10,323 nucleotides of DNA from Bifidobacterium sp. UBA6881 (GTDB taxonomy: Bacteria; Actinomycetota; Actinomycetes; Actinomycetales; Bifidobacteriaceae). Position 1 is the first letter of the stretch. Every line of letters starts with the position of its first letter. Location: assembly GCA_002451435.1 (NCBI GenBank), contig DKCF01000035.1, positions 12,101-22,423 on the forward strand. The letters run 5' to 3'. The notes below the pieces were generated by a model. It searched no databases. It was not told the DNA's origin and saw only the letters and a program-made list of their open reading frames with translations. Both the position numbers and the translations under genes were made by a program. Shown here in pieces: positions 1 to 7,860 of the stretch.

Positions 1-5
1 GGGCG

Positions 6-48
6 AACGCACGATTGTCGTGACACGGACACGGCAATCGTGCGTTTT
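6..48 (+). terminator. Long hairpin, probable terminator of the upstream gene
   Basis: A 12-bp perfect inverted repeat pairs AACGCACGATTG (6-17) with CAATCGTGCGTT (35-46). Inside it a G-U pair (18/34) and CGTG (19-22) with CACG (30-33) extend the stem to 17 bp, leaving a 7-nt loop (23-29). The + strand ends in TTTT (45-48), so it reads as an intrinsic terminator for a gene left of the window. The gene it serves is not visible. Confidence 0.6.
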
Positions 49-111
49 GCTTGGCGGTTGCCTTACAGTGGAGAAGGAACGATTACCCGACTCGAAGAGG
101 AGAGCACAGAT

Positions 112-1359
112 ATGAAAGTTGACATCCTTTCCCGCGAATACCCGCCGAAGGTGTACGGCGGCGCAGGCGTGCACGCGGAGGAGCTTTCCAAGGTTTTGGC
201 GGAGCGCGTCGATGTGACGGTACGCGCGTTCGACGGGCCGAGATCCGCCGACGAGGTTCCCGCCATCCCCGGCAAGGATCCGAAGGGCTCCCTCAAGGTC
301 GTCGGATACGACGTTCCCAAGGAGCTGGATGACGCCAACACCGCGCTGAAGACGTTCGGCGTGGATCTGCAGATCGCCAACGACGTCGATGCCGACATCG
401 TCCACGCCCACACCTGGTACGCGTGCCTCGCCGGCTATCTCGCGAAGATGCTGCACGGCACCCCGCTGGTCATCACCGCGCATTCGCTCGAACCGTTCCG
501 CCCATGGAAGCGCGAACAGCTGGGAGGCGGATACAATCTGAGCTCATGGGCCGAAAAGGACGCCTATGAGCATGCCGACCGCGTCATCGCGGTTTCCGCG
601 GGCATGCGCAAGGACATCCTCACCGCCTATCCGAATCTCGACCCCGACAAAGTGGTCGTCGTGCACAACGGCATCACCATGAGCGAGTTCGAGACACCCG
701 CCGCCGATGACCCCGGTTGGCAGGTGTTCGAACGCTACCATATCGACCGCAGCAAGCCGACGCTGCTGTTCGTCGGACGCATCACCAGACAGAAGGGACT
801 GCCGTATCTGCTCAAGGCGCTGCATTTCGTCGATCCGTCCATCCAGGTCGTGCTGTGCGCGGGAGCGCCGGACACTCCGGAGATCATGGAGGAGGTCAAG
901 AACGCCTTCGCCAGGCTGGACGAGGAACGTGGAAACATCATCTGGATCGAGGAGATGCTGCCGAAGCCGGAACTGAACGCCTTGGAACATGGCTGCGACG
1001 CGTTCATCTGCCCGTCCATCTACGAGCCGCTCGGCATCGTGAACCTTGAGGCGATGGCCTGCGGACTGCCGGTGGTGGCCTCCGCGACCGGCGGCATTCC
1101 GGAGGTCGTAGTGGACGGCGAAACCGGATATCTGGTGCGCTTCGACCAGTTGCACGACGGCACCGGCACGCCGACCAACCCCGACAAATTCGTGCACGAC
1201 ATGGCGGACGCCATCAACCGCATCATGGCGGACCCGCAGAAGGCGAAGCGGATGGGACAGGCCGGCTACGAGCGGGCGCGCGACCGCTTCAGCTGGGAAT
1301 CCATCGCGGACAAGACCGTCAAGGTCTACGAGGACGTGCTCGCCGAACGGAACCAGTGA
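112..1359 (+). CDS. glgA: Glycogen synthase, actinobacterial GT4 type
   Basis: A 415-residue GT-B glycosyltransferase of family GT4. It is of the actinobacterial glycogen synthase type, whose mycobacterial member (GlgM) makes maltose-1-phosphate from ADP-glucose and glucose-1-phosphate. The N-terminal domain shows KVYGGAGVH (residues 13-21), HTWYA (100-104) and a conserved HS (124-125). The C-terminal nucleotide-sugar domain shows GRITRQKGL (222-230) and the catalytic E-x7-E motif EPLGIVNLE (305-313), followed by a GG-IPE loop. The frame is open from position 40, but ATG 112 is chosen because GAAGAGGAGAG (94-104) sits just upstream and the protein then begins with the typical MKVDILSREYPP. 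The donor and the exact product (glucan or maltose-1-phosphate) cannot be decided from sequence. The role is cytoplasmic alpha-glucan synthesis. A hairpin lies on each side, so it is probably monocistronic. Confidence 0.9.
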   Translation: MKVDILSREYPPKVYGGAGVHAEELSKVLAERVDVTVRAFDGPRSADEVPAIPGKDPKGSLKVVGYDVPKELDDANTALKTFGVDLQIANDVDADIVHAHTWYACLAGYLAKMLHGTPLVITAHSLEPFRPWKREQLGGGYNLSSWAEKDAYEHADRVIAVSAGMRKDILTAYPNLDPDKVVVVHNGITMSEFETPAADDPGWQVFERYHIDRSKPTLLFVGRITRQKGLPYLLKALHFVDPSIQVVLCAGAPDTPEIMEEVKNAFARLDEERGNIIWIEEMLPKPELNALEHGCDAFICPSIYEPLGIVNLEAMACGLPVVASATGGIPEVVVDGETGYLVRFDQLHDGTGTPTNPDKFVHDMADAINRIMADPQKAKRMGQAGYERARDRFSWESIADKTVKVYEDVLAERNQ

Positions 1360-1399
1360 TTCCGGGCAAAGACGCGCGAAGGCTCGCGGAGCCGATGGA

Positions 1400-1452
1400 G
1401 CGGCCGGCCGTCTCCCAGCGGGGCATTATCCTGATGGAAGACGGCCGGCCGC
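1400..1452 (+). terminator. GC-rich hairpin downstream of glgA
   Basis: A perfect 14-bp inverted repeat pairs GCGGCCGGCCGTCT (1400-1413) with AGACGGCCGGCCGC (1439-1452) across a 25-nt loop. It lies 40 bp after the glgA stop and 35 bp before the next start codon. No U-run follows on either strand, so it is either a non-canonical terminator or mRNA-protecting structure. Each arm also contains the self-complementary GGCCGGCC. Confidence 0.5.
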
Positions 1453-1487
1453 CGTTATGGGATGGTCGTTATAAGGAATGAGGAACA

Positions 1488-2339
1488 ATGGTTGATTCGG
1501 ATGTGGCATTGAAACTGGACGGCGTGGAATTCCGCCGCCGCAAGCGCGTGATTCTCACCAAGGTGAATCTGGAAATCAGAAAAGGCGAGAAATGGGTGCT
1601 GTTCGGACCCAACGGCATCGGCAAATCCAGTCTGGTGAAAATGATGAGCACCCGGGGCTTTCCGTCGGAAGGCACGGTCGACATTCTCGGCAACCGTCTG
1701 GGCAAGGTCAACGTGTTCTCCTACCGCAACCGCATCGGATTGAGCTCCGCGGAACTCGGCCGCGCGTTCCCGCCCGAGGAGGATCCGCTCGATGCGATCG
1801 TGACGGCGCTGAAGGCGGTCACCGGCCGTTGGCGCGACACCTACACCGCCGAGGAATACGGTCGCGCACGTGCGCTGATGCGCGAGTTCGGCATCGAATA
1901 CCTCGAGGGCAAGATGATGTTCAAGCTTTCCGAGGGTGAGCGCACGCGTGTGCTCATCTGCCGGGCGCTGATGGCCGACCCCGATCTGCTGATCCTCGAC
2001 GAGCCGACCACCGGTCTGGATCTCGGCGGCCGTGAGATCGCCCTGCGCGCGTTGAGCCGTGTCGGCGCGGAACAGTCCGACCGGGCGGTGCTGCTGGTGA
2101 CGCATCGTCTGGAGGAGATTCCCCAAGGCTTCGACCATGTGGCGATCATGGGACGCATCACCGGCAACGAGGCGGACGCCTATGCCGACAACGTCGCCGG
2201 AAACGATCCGGCGCCGGGTACGGTCATCTACACGGGCGATCTGGAGCACGGCTTCACCTCCGAGCGATTGAGCCGGGTGTTCGGCCTGGACCTCAAGGTC
2301 ACGCATGCGAACGGTCGATGGAACGCGTATGCGGTATGA
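1488..2339 (+). CDS. Soluble ABC-type ATP-binding protein (ModF/YlmA-like)
   Basis: A 283-residue single ABC ATPase domain with no membrane segment. Walker A is GPNGIGKS (residues 40-47). The ABC signature is LSEGERTRV (147-155), with glutamate and a final E in place of the usual LSGGQ. Walker B is LLILDEP (167-173), the D-loop is GLDL (176-179) and the switch histidine is H206 in VTHR. Overall layout resembles the stand-alone ATPases annotated as ModF or YlmA. ATG 1488 follows AAGGAATGAGGAA (1473-1485). No permease or binding protein is adjacent, so it may partner with a distant permease or act on something other than transport. Family assignment is firm; substrate is unknown. Confidence 0.88.
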   Translation: MVDSDVALKLDGVEFRRRKRVILTKVNLEIRKGEKWVLFGPNGIGKSSLVKMMSTRGFPSEGTVDILGNRLGKVNVFSYRNRIGLSSAELGRAFPPEEDPLDAIVTALKAVTGRWRDTYTAEEYGRARALMREFGIEYLEGKMMFKLSEGERTRVLICRALMADPDLLILDEPTTGLDLGGREIALRALSRVGAEQSDRAVLLVTHRLEEIPQGFDHVAIMGRITGNEADAYADNVAGNDPAPGTVIYTGDLEHGFTSERLSRVFGLDLKVTHANGRWNAYAV

Positions 2340-2350
2340 CGTCCGGACGT
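2339..2350. promoter_or_regulatory. Perfect 12-bp palindrome after the ABC gene
   Basis: ACGTCCGGACGT is self-complementary. It starts on the last base of the ABC gene stop codon and lies 68 bp before the trmI start. It could be an operator for trmI, or chance in GC-rich DNA. No protein is known to me that reads this exact site. Confidence 0.2.
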
Positions 2351-2418
2351 TCGTGCGCTAGCATGGACGGGTCGCGTACGGGCGGCATCCGCAATCACAG
2401 GCAGAAGGAGCGTATGGC

Positions 2419-3474
2419 ATGCGTCGAGGACCGTTGAAGGCCGGCGAAAAAGTGCAGTTCACGGACCGAAGGTCCAACAAGATCACCGATCAGCTGGTGC
2501 CGGGCGGCGTCACCCAGACCTCGCACGGCATCATTCTGCATGATGACGTCATCGGCATGGTGGAGGGCTCCGTGGTCGTGACGGTCAGCGCGAAGCGCGA
2601 GACCCAGATGAACCATGAGCATCCCGAACGCGACGCCGGCAAGCCATGGAAAGGCACGCGCGCCATCGGCGGCTGGCAATTCGCGGTGATGCGTCCGCGT
2701 CTGGCGGATTATGTGCTGTCCATGCCTCGAGGCGCGCAGATCATGTATCCGAAGGACATCGCGCAGGTGATTCAGCTTGGCGACATCCGTTCGGGCATGA
2801 ACGTGCTGGAATCCGGCGCGGGTTCCGGTGCGATGAGCCTGAATCTGCTGGATGCGGTGGGGGAGGACGGCCATCTCACCACCATCGAGATGCGTTCCGA
2901 ATTCGCCCGTGTCGCCGAAGGCAACGCCACGGTGTACTTCGGTGGGCGTCCGGCATGGTGGGATCTGAGGACCGGCGATTTCGATTCGGTCGCGGCCACG
3001 CTGCCGGAGCACTCGTTCGACCGCATCATGCTTGACATGCTCGATCCCTGGAACCGGTTGGAACAGGCGTACCGGGTGATCGCGCCCGGCGGCGTGCTCG
3101 TCGCGTACGTGACCACCACCACGCAGCTGGGCCGCATGGCCGAGGCGTTGCGCGAGGCGGGATCCTGGACCGAGCCGGACATCCAGGAGACATTGGAGCG
3201 CAATTGGAAGGCGCAGGGGCTGGCGATTCGCCCCGACCACCAGATGATCGGCCATACCGGCTTCCTGATGGTCACGCGCGCGATGGCCCCTGGATTCCGG
3301 GCGTTGCGCAAACGTGATCGCGCCACGAAGGACACGACCACCGACATCGATTCGCTGACCCCCGAGGAACGCGCGGAACAGTTGGAGGATCTCGAATTGC
3401 GTGACATCTCCGACCGCAAACTGCGCAAGGTGCTGCGCGACCTCGACGCGCAGGTGCATGCAATCGGCGAGTGA
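2419..3474 (+). CDS. trmI: tRNA (adenine-58-N1)-methyltransferase
   Basis: A 351-residue class I S-adenosylmethionine methyltransferase that makes m1A58 in the tRNA T-loop, working as a homotetramer in known TrmI proteins. An N-terminal beta-rich domain (about 1-95) precedes the Rossmann fold. The SAM-binding motif I is ESGAGSGAMS (131-140), IEMRSEF (156-162) forms the acidic ribose-binding strand, LDMLDPW (205-211) is the substrate-side motif, and RPDHQMIGHTGFL (271-283) is the family-typical late motif. The last 60 residues are charged and probably helical, a tail not needed for the fold. ATG 2419 is chosen because AAGGAG (2405-2410) is 8 nt upstream. The nearer ATG at 2414 is out of frame and gives only 7 codons. 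In many actinobacteria this gene sits before the proteasomal ATPase arc; here a phosphatase follows instead. Confidence 0.92.
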   Translation: MRRGPLKAGEKVQFTDRRSNKITDQLVPGGVTQTSHGIILHDDVIGMVEGSVVVTVSAKRETQMNHEHPERDAGKPWKGTRAIGGWQFAVMRPRLADYVLSMPRGAQIMYPKDIAQVIQLGDIRSGMNVLESGAGSGAMSLNLLDAVGEDGHLTTIEMRSEFARVAEGNATVYFGGRPAWWDLRTGDFDSVAATLPEHSFDRIMLDMLDPWNRLEQAYRVIAPGGVLVAYVTTTTQLGRMAEALREAGSWTEPDIQETLERNWKAQGLAIRPDHQMIGHTGFLMVTRAMAPGFRALRKRDRATKDTTTDIDSLTPEERAEQLEDLELRDISDRKLRKVLRDLDAQVHAIGE

Positions 3475-3520
3475 TGCGCGTTTCCATGTGAAAATCTGAC
3501 ACAATGGAGGAAACGCGCAT
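3474..3520. repeat. Inverted repeat between trmI and sixA
   Basis: ATGCGCGTTTCC (3474-3485) pairs perfectly with GGAAACGCGCAT (3509-3520), giving a 12-bp stem with a 23-nt A-rich loop. It starts on the last base of the trmI stop codon. No U-run follows, so it may be a weak terminator, an mRNA 3' structure or a regulatory dyad for the next gene. Confidence 0.45.
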
Positions 3521-3565
3521 GCGTGCCATGCATGCGATCGACTAATCAAGGATGTGTCATCGACT

Positions 3566-4123
3566 ATGGGAACGAGCCTGAAGAAAGTCGCCAAGAAGGC
3601 CAAGGACTACAAGTACGTGCTGCTGGTGATGCGCCATGCCAAGGCCGAACCATTCGGTGACGGCGGCGACGCCGGCCGTGTGCTGACCGACAAGGGCCGC
3701 AAGCAGGCGAAGGCCGTGGCGAAGGGTCTGGCCGCGCACAAGCTGGTGCCCACCCGCATCGCGTGCTCCGCGGCCACCCGCGCGCGCCAGACCTGCGACC
3801 GCATGCTCAAGGTGTTTGGCGATGACCCGAAGGTCGACTACCACCAGAGCCTGTACGAGGGTGGCGTGCAGGCGGTGTTCGACGAGCTCGCCCAGACCAA
3901 GGAGAAGCACCGTGAGCTGCTGGTGCTTGGCCATGAGCCGACGGTGTCGATCGCATGCCAGTGGATGGCCAGCTCCGAATCCGATCCGACGTTGCTGGAC
4001 ATGCTCAACTTGGGCATGTCCCCGGCGTCCATCGCGGTGTTCGGCGCGAATGAGCCGTTCGACAAGTGGCAATTGCATGGCGGCGAGCTGATCGCGTTGC
4101 TCACCGCCAAGGATTTCGACTGA
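3566..4123 (+). CDS. sixA: SixA-type histidine phosphatase
   Basis: A 185-residue member of the histidine phosphatase (phosphoglycerate mutase-like) superfamily, closest in size and layout to SixA phosphohistidine phosphatases. The catalytic RHA motif is R23-H24-A25, the nucleophile being H24. The second active-site histidine is H123 in LGHEP (121-125). TRARQT (71-76) holds the family's phosphate-binding arginine. No signal peptide or membrane segment is seen, so it is cytoplasmic. Start choice is uncertain: AAGGA (3548-3552) is 13 nt from ATG 3566 but only 1 nt from the in-frame GTG 3554. The ATG is preferred on codon type and spacing. The gene is convergent with ribH, 16 bp away. The real substrate (phosphohistidine protein or small molecule) cannot be told from sequence. 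Confidence 0.85.
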   Translation: MGTSLKKVAKKAKDYKYVLLVMRHAKAEPFGDGGDAGRVLTDKGRKQAKAVAKGLAAHKLVPTRIACSAATRARQTCDRMLKVFGDDPKVDYHQSLYEGGVQAVFDELAQTKEKHRELLVLGHEPTVSIACQWMASSESDPTLLDMLNLGMSPASIAVFGANEPFDKWQLHGGELIALLTAKDFD

Positions 4124-4139
4124 TCGGCTGGTCGATCGG

Positions 4140-4610
4140 CTATTCGGCGTCGATTCCGCGGAACAGGTTCACCATTTCGATCGCGTTCAACGCGCAGTCG
4201 TAGCCTTTGTTGCCGGCTTTCGTTCCGGCCCGCTCGATGGCCTGCTCGATGTTCTCCGTCGTCAGCACGCCGAACAGGACGGGTGTGCCGGTCTCCAGCG
4301 ATGTCGCGGCGATTCCTTTCGAGACCTCGTTGCATACGTAGTCGTAATGGCTGGTGGATCCGCGAATCACGGCGCCCAGACAGATCACCGCGTCGTATCG
4401 GTCGTCTTTCGCCATCCTGGATGCGACCAGCGGGATTTCGAACGCACCGGGGACCCACGCCACGTGGATGTCGTCTTCCCTCACGCCATGGCGAAGCAGA
4501 CCGTCTTTGGCTCCGTCGAGCAGCTTTGAAGTGATGAATTCGTTAAATCGCGCCACGACGATGCCTACGGTGATGTCGCGTGCGACGAGGGTGCCTTCAT
4601 ATGTTGTCAT
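4140..4610 (-). CDS. ribH: 6,7-dimethyl-8-ribityllumazine synthase
   Basis: A 156-residue lumazine synthase, the family's normal length. It condenses 5-amino-6-ribitylaminouracil (from the RibD branch) with 3,4-dihydroxy-2-butanone 4-phosphate (from RibBA) and forms 5-mers or 60-mer capsids in known cases. Seen motifs are ARFNEFI (20-26) with the stacking F22, VPGAFEIP (53-60), GAVIRGSTSHYD (79-90) with the catalytic H88, and FGVLTTEN (113-120). ATG 4610 is chosen because AAAGGAAG lies immediately upstream. The frame is open to 4712 and would add 34 arginine-rich, non-family residues. This is the last gene of the operon, 119 bp after ribBA. Confidence 0.96.
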   Translation of the reverse strand: MTTYEGTLVARDITVGIVVARFNEFITSKLLDGAKDGLLRHGVREDDIHVAWVPGAFEIPLVASRMAKDDRYDAVICLGAVIRGSTSHYDYVCNEVSKGIAATSLETGTPVLFGVLTTENIEQAIERAGTKAGNKGYDCALNAIEMVNLFRGIDAE

Positions 4611-4729
4611 GGTTCTTCCTTTCATGATGCCGGATATTGGAATCGTTTGGTTTGCGGATGTACGGATCTGCGTCGGATCGCGGTCGCGCCGATTGCGTTC
4701 GGTGCGTGGCATGGCAGGCGCGGATCATG

Positions 4730-5923
4730 TCAATCCAGCAGATGTCCCATACGGCGTCGTTTCGTCTCCAGATAGAACGCGTCGTGGTCGGTTTCCGGCA
4801 TTTGGATTGGGACGCGTTGCGAGATTTCCAGTCCGAATGCCGATAGCTGGCGCATTTTGTCGGGATTGTTCGTCAGCAGACGCACGCTTCTGACGCCCAG
4901 ATCCCTGAGCATCTGAGCCGCGAGGAAGTATTCGCGTTCGTCGTCGCGGAATCCCAAGGCGAGATTGGCGTCCACGGTGTCGAGTCCTTGTTCCTGGAGC
5001 CTGTAGGCGCGCAGTTTGTTGATCAGTCCGATGCCGCGTCCCTCCTGCCGCATATACAGCAGGATTCCGCGGCCTTCCTGTTCGATGCGTTTCATCGCCG
5101 CGGCCAGTTGTTGCCCGCAATCGCATCGGAGGGAACCGAAGACGTCTCCCGTCAGGCATTCGGAATGGATTCGGCACGGCACATCCCGACCGTCTTCGAT
5201 GTTGCCCTTCACCAAGGCGACATGGTGTTCGCCGTCCAGTCGGCTGACGAACCCATGCATGGTGAATGTTCCATATGCGGTGGGCAGGCTTGCCGTCGCC
5301 GCGCGGTCGATGAGTCTGTCATGGCGTTTGCGGTATTCCCGCAGGTCGTGGATGTTGACGAACGTGAGATGGAAGCGCTCGGCAAGCCGGGCGAGTTCCG
5401 TCGCGCGCATCATCGTGCCGTCGTCGTTCATGATTTCGCAGCACAGTCCGCATTCCCGCAGTCCGGCCAGACGGCACAGGTCGACGGTCGCCTCGGTGTG
5501 TCCGGCGCGTTCCAACACGCCGTTGCCTTTCGCCACGAGCGGGAACATGTGACCGGGCCTTCGGAAATCGGCCGCCGTCGCGTTCGCGTCCACGCTTGCC
5601 TTGGCAGTGGCCGAACGGTCGGCCGCGGAGATTCCCGTCGATGTGGAGACATGGTCGATGGAAACCGTGAACGCCGTTTCGTGATTGTCGGTGTTGTTCC
5701 GCGTCATCGGTGTGAGTTCCAGCCCGTCGGCGATGGTTTTGGACATCGGCATGCAGATGAGTCCCTTGCCGTGTGACGCCATGAAATTGATGTTCTCCGG
5801 TGTCGCGTGTTCCGCCGCGCAGATGAAGTCGCCCTCGTTCTCGCGGTCCGGATCGTCCGCCACCACGATGATCTTGCCGTGCCGCAGGTCATCGAGCGCC
5901 TTGTCGATGGTGTTGAATCGCAT
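4730..5923 (-). CDS. ribBA: Bifunctional DHBP synthase / GTP cyclohydrolase II
   Basis: A 397-residue fusion catalysing both entry reactions of riboflavin synthesis. The N-terminal half (about 1-205) is 3,4-dihydroxy-2-butanone 4-phosphate synthase, acting on ribulose 5-phosphate. It has the acidic metal site DRENEGD (26-32), RRPGHMFPL (121-129) and GHTEAT (141-146). The C-terminal half (about 210-397) is GTP cyclohydrolase II. Its zinc ligands are C256, C267 and C269, and it carries RQEGRGIGL (292-300) and LLTNNPDK (349-356). All key residues of both halves are present, so both activities are expected. ATG 5923 follows GAGGAC. The start is only 15 bp after the ribE stop, so co-transcription is near certain. 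Confidence 0.97.
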   Translation of the reverse strand: MRFNTIDKALDDLRHGKIIVVADDPDRENEGDFICAAEHATPENINFMASHGKGLICMPMSKTIADGLELTPMTRNNTDNHETAFTVSIDHVSTSTGISAADRSATAKASVDANATAADFRRPGHMFPLVAKGNGVLERAGHTEATVDLCRLAGLRECGLCCEIMNDDGTMMRATELARLAERFHLTFVNIHDLREYRKRHDRLIDRAATASLPTAYGTFTMHGFVSRLDGEHHVALVKGNIEDGRDVPCRIHSECLTGDVFGSLRCDCGQQLAAAMKRIEQEGRGILLYMRQEGRGIGLINKLRAYRLQEQGLDTVDANLALGFRDDEREYFLAAQMLRDLGVRSVRLLTNNPDKMRQLSAFGLEISQRVPIQMPETDHDAFYLETKRRRMGHLLD

Positions 5924-5938
5924 GTGTCCTCGTTTCTT

Positions 5939-6619
5939 TTAAAAGCCGTATCGCGCCAATAGATCCTTGGTGATGTGGCTTTGACTGCTGGATTGGGTTT
6001 GCCGATTGGTTTGCGTGGAATATGGGGAGCGGCCGGATTGGAGGATTTTCTCGACGTATTTGCCGATGATGTCCGTTTCCAGATTGACTTGGTCGCCCTC
6101 ATGCCTGCCATGCAGGCTGGTCCGGGCAAGAGTGTGGGGGATCACGGACACCGCGAAGCCGTTCCGGCTCACCGCGGCCACCGTCAGACTGATTCCGTTC
6201 ACGGCGATGGAGCCTTTCTCGACGATGCCGCGCATGGTCTCGCGAGGGGCTTGGATGGTGTACCAGATCGCATTGCCGTCCCTGCGTATGTCGGTGATGG
6301 TGCCGACGCCGTCCACATGGCCCGTCACGATATGCCCTCCGAACCGTCCGTCCGTGCGCATGGCGCGTTCCAGATTGACGTCGCTTCCGGCACGGAGTCG
6401 CGACAACGTCGAACGGTTGATGGTCTCGTGCATCACATCCGCGCGGAATCCGTCCCGTTCCACTCGCGTCACGGTCAGGCAGACGCCGTCCACCGCGATG
6501 CTGTCGCCGACGTCCGTCCGTTCCAGCGTCTTCCGCGCCTGAATGTCGTAGACGGCGCAATGGTGTCCGTTCGTGACGCGCCTCACCGTTCCGGTTTCCT
6601 CGATGATTCCGGTGAACAT
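5939..6619 (-). CDS. ribE: Riboflavin synthase (alpha chain)
   Basis: A 226-residue riboflavin synthase that dismutates two 6,7-dimethyl-8-ribityllumazine molecules to riboflavin and 5-amino-6-ribitylaminouracil, as a trimer. It has two lumazine-binding barrels. Barrel one (1-97) starts with the diagnostic MFTGIIEETG and holds DGVCLTV (44-50, with C47). Barrel two (about 98-190) holds GGHIVTGHVDG (94-104, H101) at its entry and NGISLTV (141-147). A Q/S/T-rich linker (about 195-215) joins barrel two to a C-terminal helix, ITKDLLARYGF, of the sort found at the end of many Gram-positive homologues. ATG 6619 lies inside ribD, whose last 37 bp overlap it, and GAGG is 10 nt upstream. The open frame reaches 6973, but that part is the shadow of ribD. 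The symbol follows Bacillus use. Confidence 0.96.
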   Translation of the reverse strand: MFTGIIEETGTVRRVTNGHHCAVYDIQARKTLERTDVGDSIAVDGVCLTVTRVERDGFRADVMHETINRSTLSRLRAGSDVNLERAMRTDGRFGGHIVTGHVDGVGTITDIRRDGNAIWYTIQAPRETMRGIVEKGSIAVNGISLTVAAVSRNGFAVSVIPHTLARTSLHGRHEGDQVNLETDIIGKYVEKILQSGRSPYSTQTNRQTQSSSQSHITKDLLARYGF

Positions 6620-7707
6620 GGGTATTCGACCTCGCTTTCCATAAGCAGATCCTCGCCGAGCCGAAGCAGACGGCTGTTTTTCAAAAAGAACGCGGACTCG
6701 GGCGAGGAAACGCCCAGCCCCTCGATGGGCGACTTCGCGCCACTGCCGCCGAACAGTTTCGGCGCCACATAGGTCTGCACCTGCTGGACGATGCCGTTGC
6801 GCAAGGCCGACCAGTTCAACGTGCCGCCCCCTTCCAGAAGCACGCTGTCGACGCGCTCGGCACCCAAACGTTCCATAAGCTCGACGAGGTCCACATGGCC
6901 GTCGCGTTCCGGCAGGACGAGGATCCGGCATCCGGCCATGTGATACGGCTCCTGTCGTCCGGCATCGCGGCAACAGGTTGCCAAGACCGTGGGCGTCCGC
7001 CTCGCGGTCGTGACGACCGTCGATCCCAACGGAGTGCGCAGATGGGTGTCGCAGATGATCCGAATCGGATCATGCCCGCCTTCGAGATGACAGGTGAGGG
7101 ACGGATCATCCGTCAAGACCGTGCCGACACCGACCATGATTGCGCCGTACCGATCCCGGAACCGTTGCACATGCCTCCGGGCCTCCTCCCCGGTGATCCA
7201 CCGTGACGAACCGGTGCGGGTGGCTATCCTGCCATCCATGGTCATGGCATATTTCATCGTCACGAACGGACGCCCCGTCGTGATGAAACGCAGGAACACG
7301 TTGTTCAGATGATCGCACTCGTCACGAAGCACGTTCTCAACGACATCGACACCATGGCCGCGCAGCATCGAGATTCCCCTCCCCGCGACCAAAGGATTGG
7401 GATCGGCCGAACCGACGACCACACGGCTGATGCCGGAACCGAGAATGGCGTCGACGCACGGCGGCTGCCTGCCATAATGACAACACGGCTCCAACGTCAC
7501 ATACATCGTGGCCCCCACGGGATCGGCCACGCAATCAGCCAAGGCTTCACGCTCCGCATGAAGCATCCCATACCGTCTATGCCAACCCCGACCAATGACG
7601 ACACCGTCCTTGACGATCACGGAACCCACCATCGGATTGGGCGAGACGCATCCCCAACCCCGCTCCGCCAGCCGCAACGCCAGCCGCATATAATCCTCAT
7701 CGTCCAT
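6583..7707 (-). CDS. ribD: Bifunctional pyrimidine deaminase / reductase
   Basis: A 374-residue fusion performing the second and third steps from GTP: deamination of the pyrimidine, then NADPH-dependent reduction of the ribosyl side chain. The deaminase domain (1-145) has the zinc site HAE (50-52) and PCCHYGRQPPC (74-84), with C75 and C84 as ligands; C76 replaces the more usual serine. The reductase domain (about 148-360) has MKYAMTMDGRIAT (151-163), DDPSLT (200-205), LEGGGTLN (291-298) and KLFGG (317-321). ATG 7707 is chosen for the strong GGGAGG upstream. The frame extends to 7812 but those 35 residues overlap the leader and match no family feature. First gene of the operon, controlled by the FMN riboswitch leader. 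Confidence 0.97.
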   Translation of the reverse strand: MDDEDYMRLALRLAERGWGCVSPNPMVGSVIVKDGVVIGRGWHRRYGMLHAEREALADCVADPVGATMYVTLEPCCHYGRQPPCVDAILGSGISRVVVGSADPNPLVAGRGISMLRGHGVDVVENVLRDECDHLNNVFLRFITTGRPFVTMKYAMTMDGRIATRTGSSRWITGEEARRHVQRFRDRYGAIMVGVGTVLTDDPSLTCHLEGGHDPIRIICDTHLRTPLGSTVVTTARRTPTVLATCCRDAGRQEPYHMAGCRILVLPERDGHVDLVELMERLGAERVDSVLLEGGGTLNWSALRNGIVQQVQTYVAPKLFGGSGAKSPIEGLGVSSPESAFFLKNSRLLRLGEDLLMESEVEYPCSPESSRKPER

Positions 7708-7768
7708 GGCAACCTCCCTGAATGACCGTCCCCAGGGAGCATGGAACACGCGGGCCGATACGCTCACG

Positions 7769-7804
7769 AAAACAAAAACCCCGAAACGCTCACGCGTTTC
7801 AGGG
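7769..7804 (-). terminator. ribD leader: Intrinsic terminator of the rib leader
   Basis: On the minus strand GAAACGC, a GTGA tetraloop and GCGTTTC form a 7-bp stem (7783-7800). A G-U pair and three G-C pairs extend it to 11 bp (7779-7804). TTTTTGTTTT follows directly (7778-7769). It lies 57 nt after the aptamer and 62 nt before the ribD start, so it is the off-switch of the riboswitch. A competing pairing exists: CGCGTTTT (7831-7824) can bind GAAACGCG (7800-7793), which would break the terminator. Confidence 0.85.
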
Positions 7805-7860
7805 CAACACAATCACAAACAGGAAAACGCGAACACAACGCACGCGTCAACCCGTCCATC

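Noticed and set aside
1455..2306. 283-codon minus-strand frame opposite the ABC gene
   Set aside because: Exact antisense shadow of a gene with all ABC motifs; no ribosome binding site and no family motif.
4140..4712. Longer RibH starting at 4712
   Set aside because: Adds 34 Arg-rich residues not seen in the family; ATG 4610 has a proper ribosome binding site and gives the normal 156 residues.
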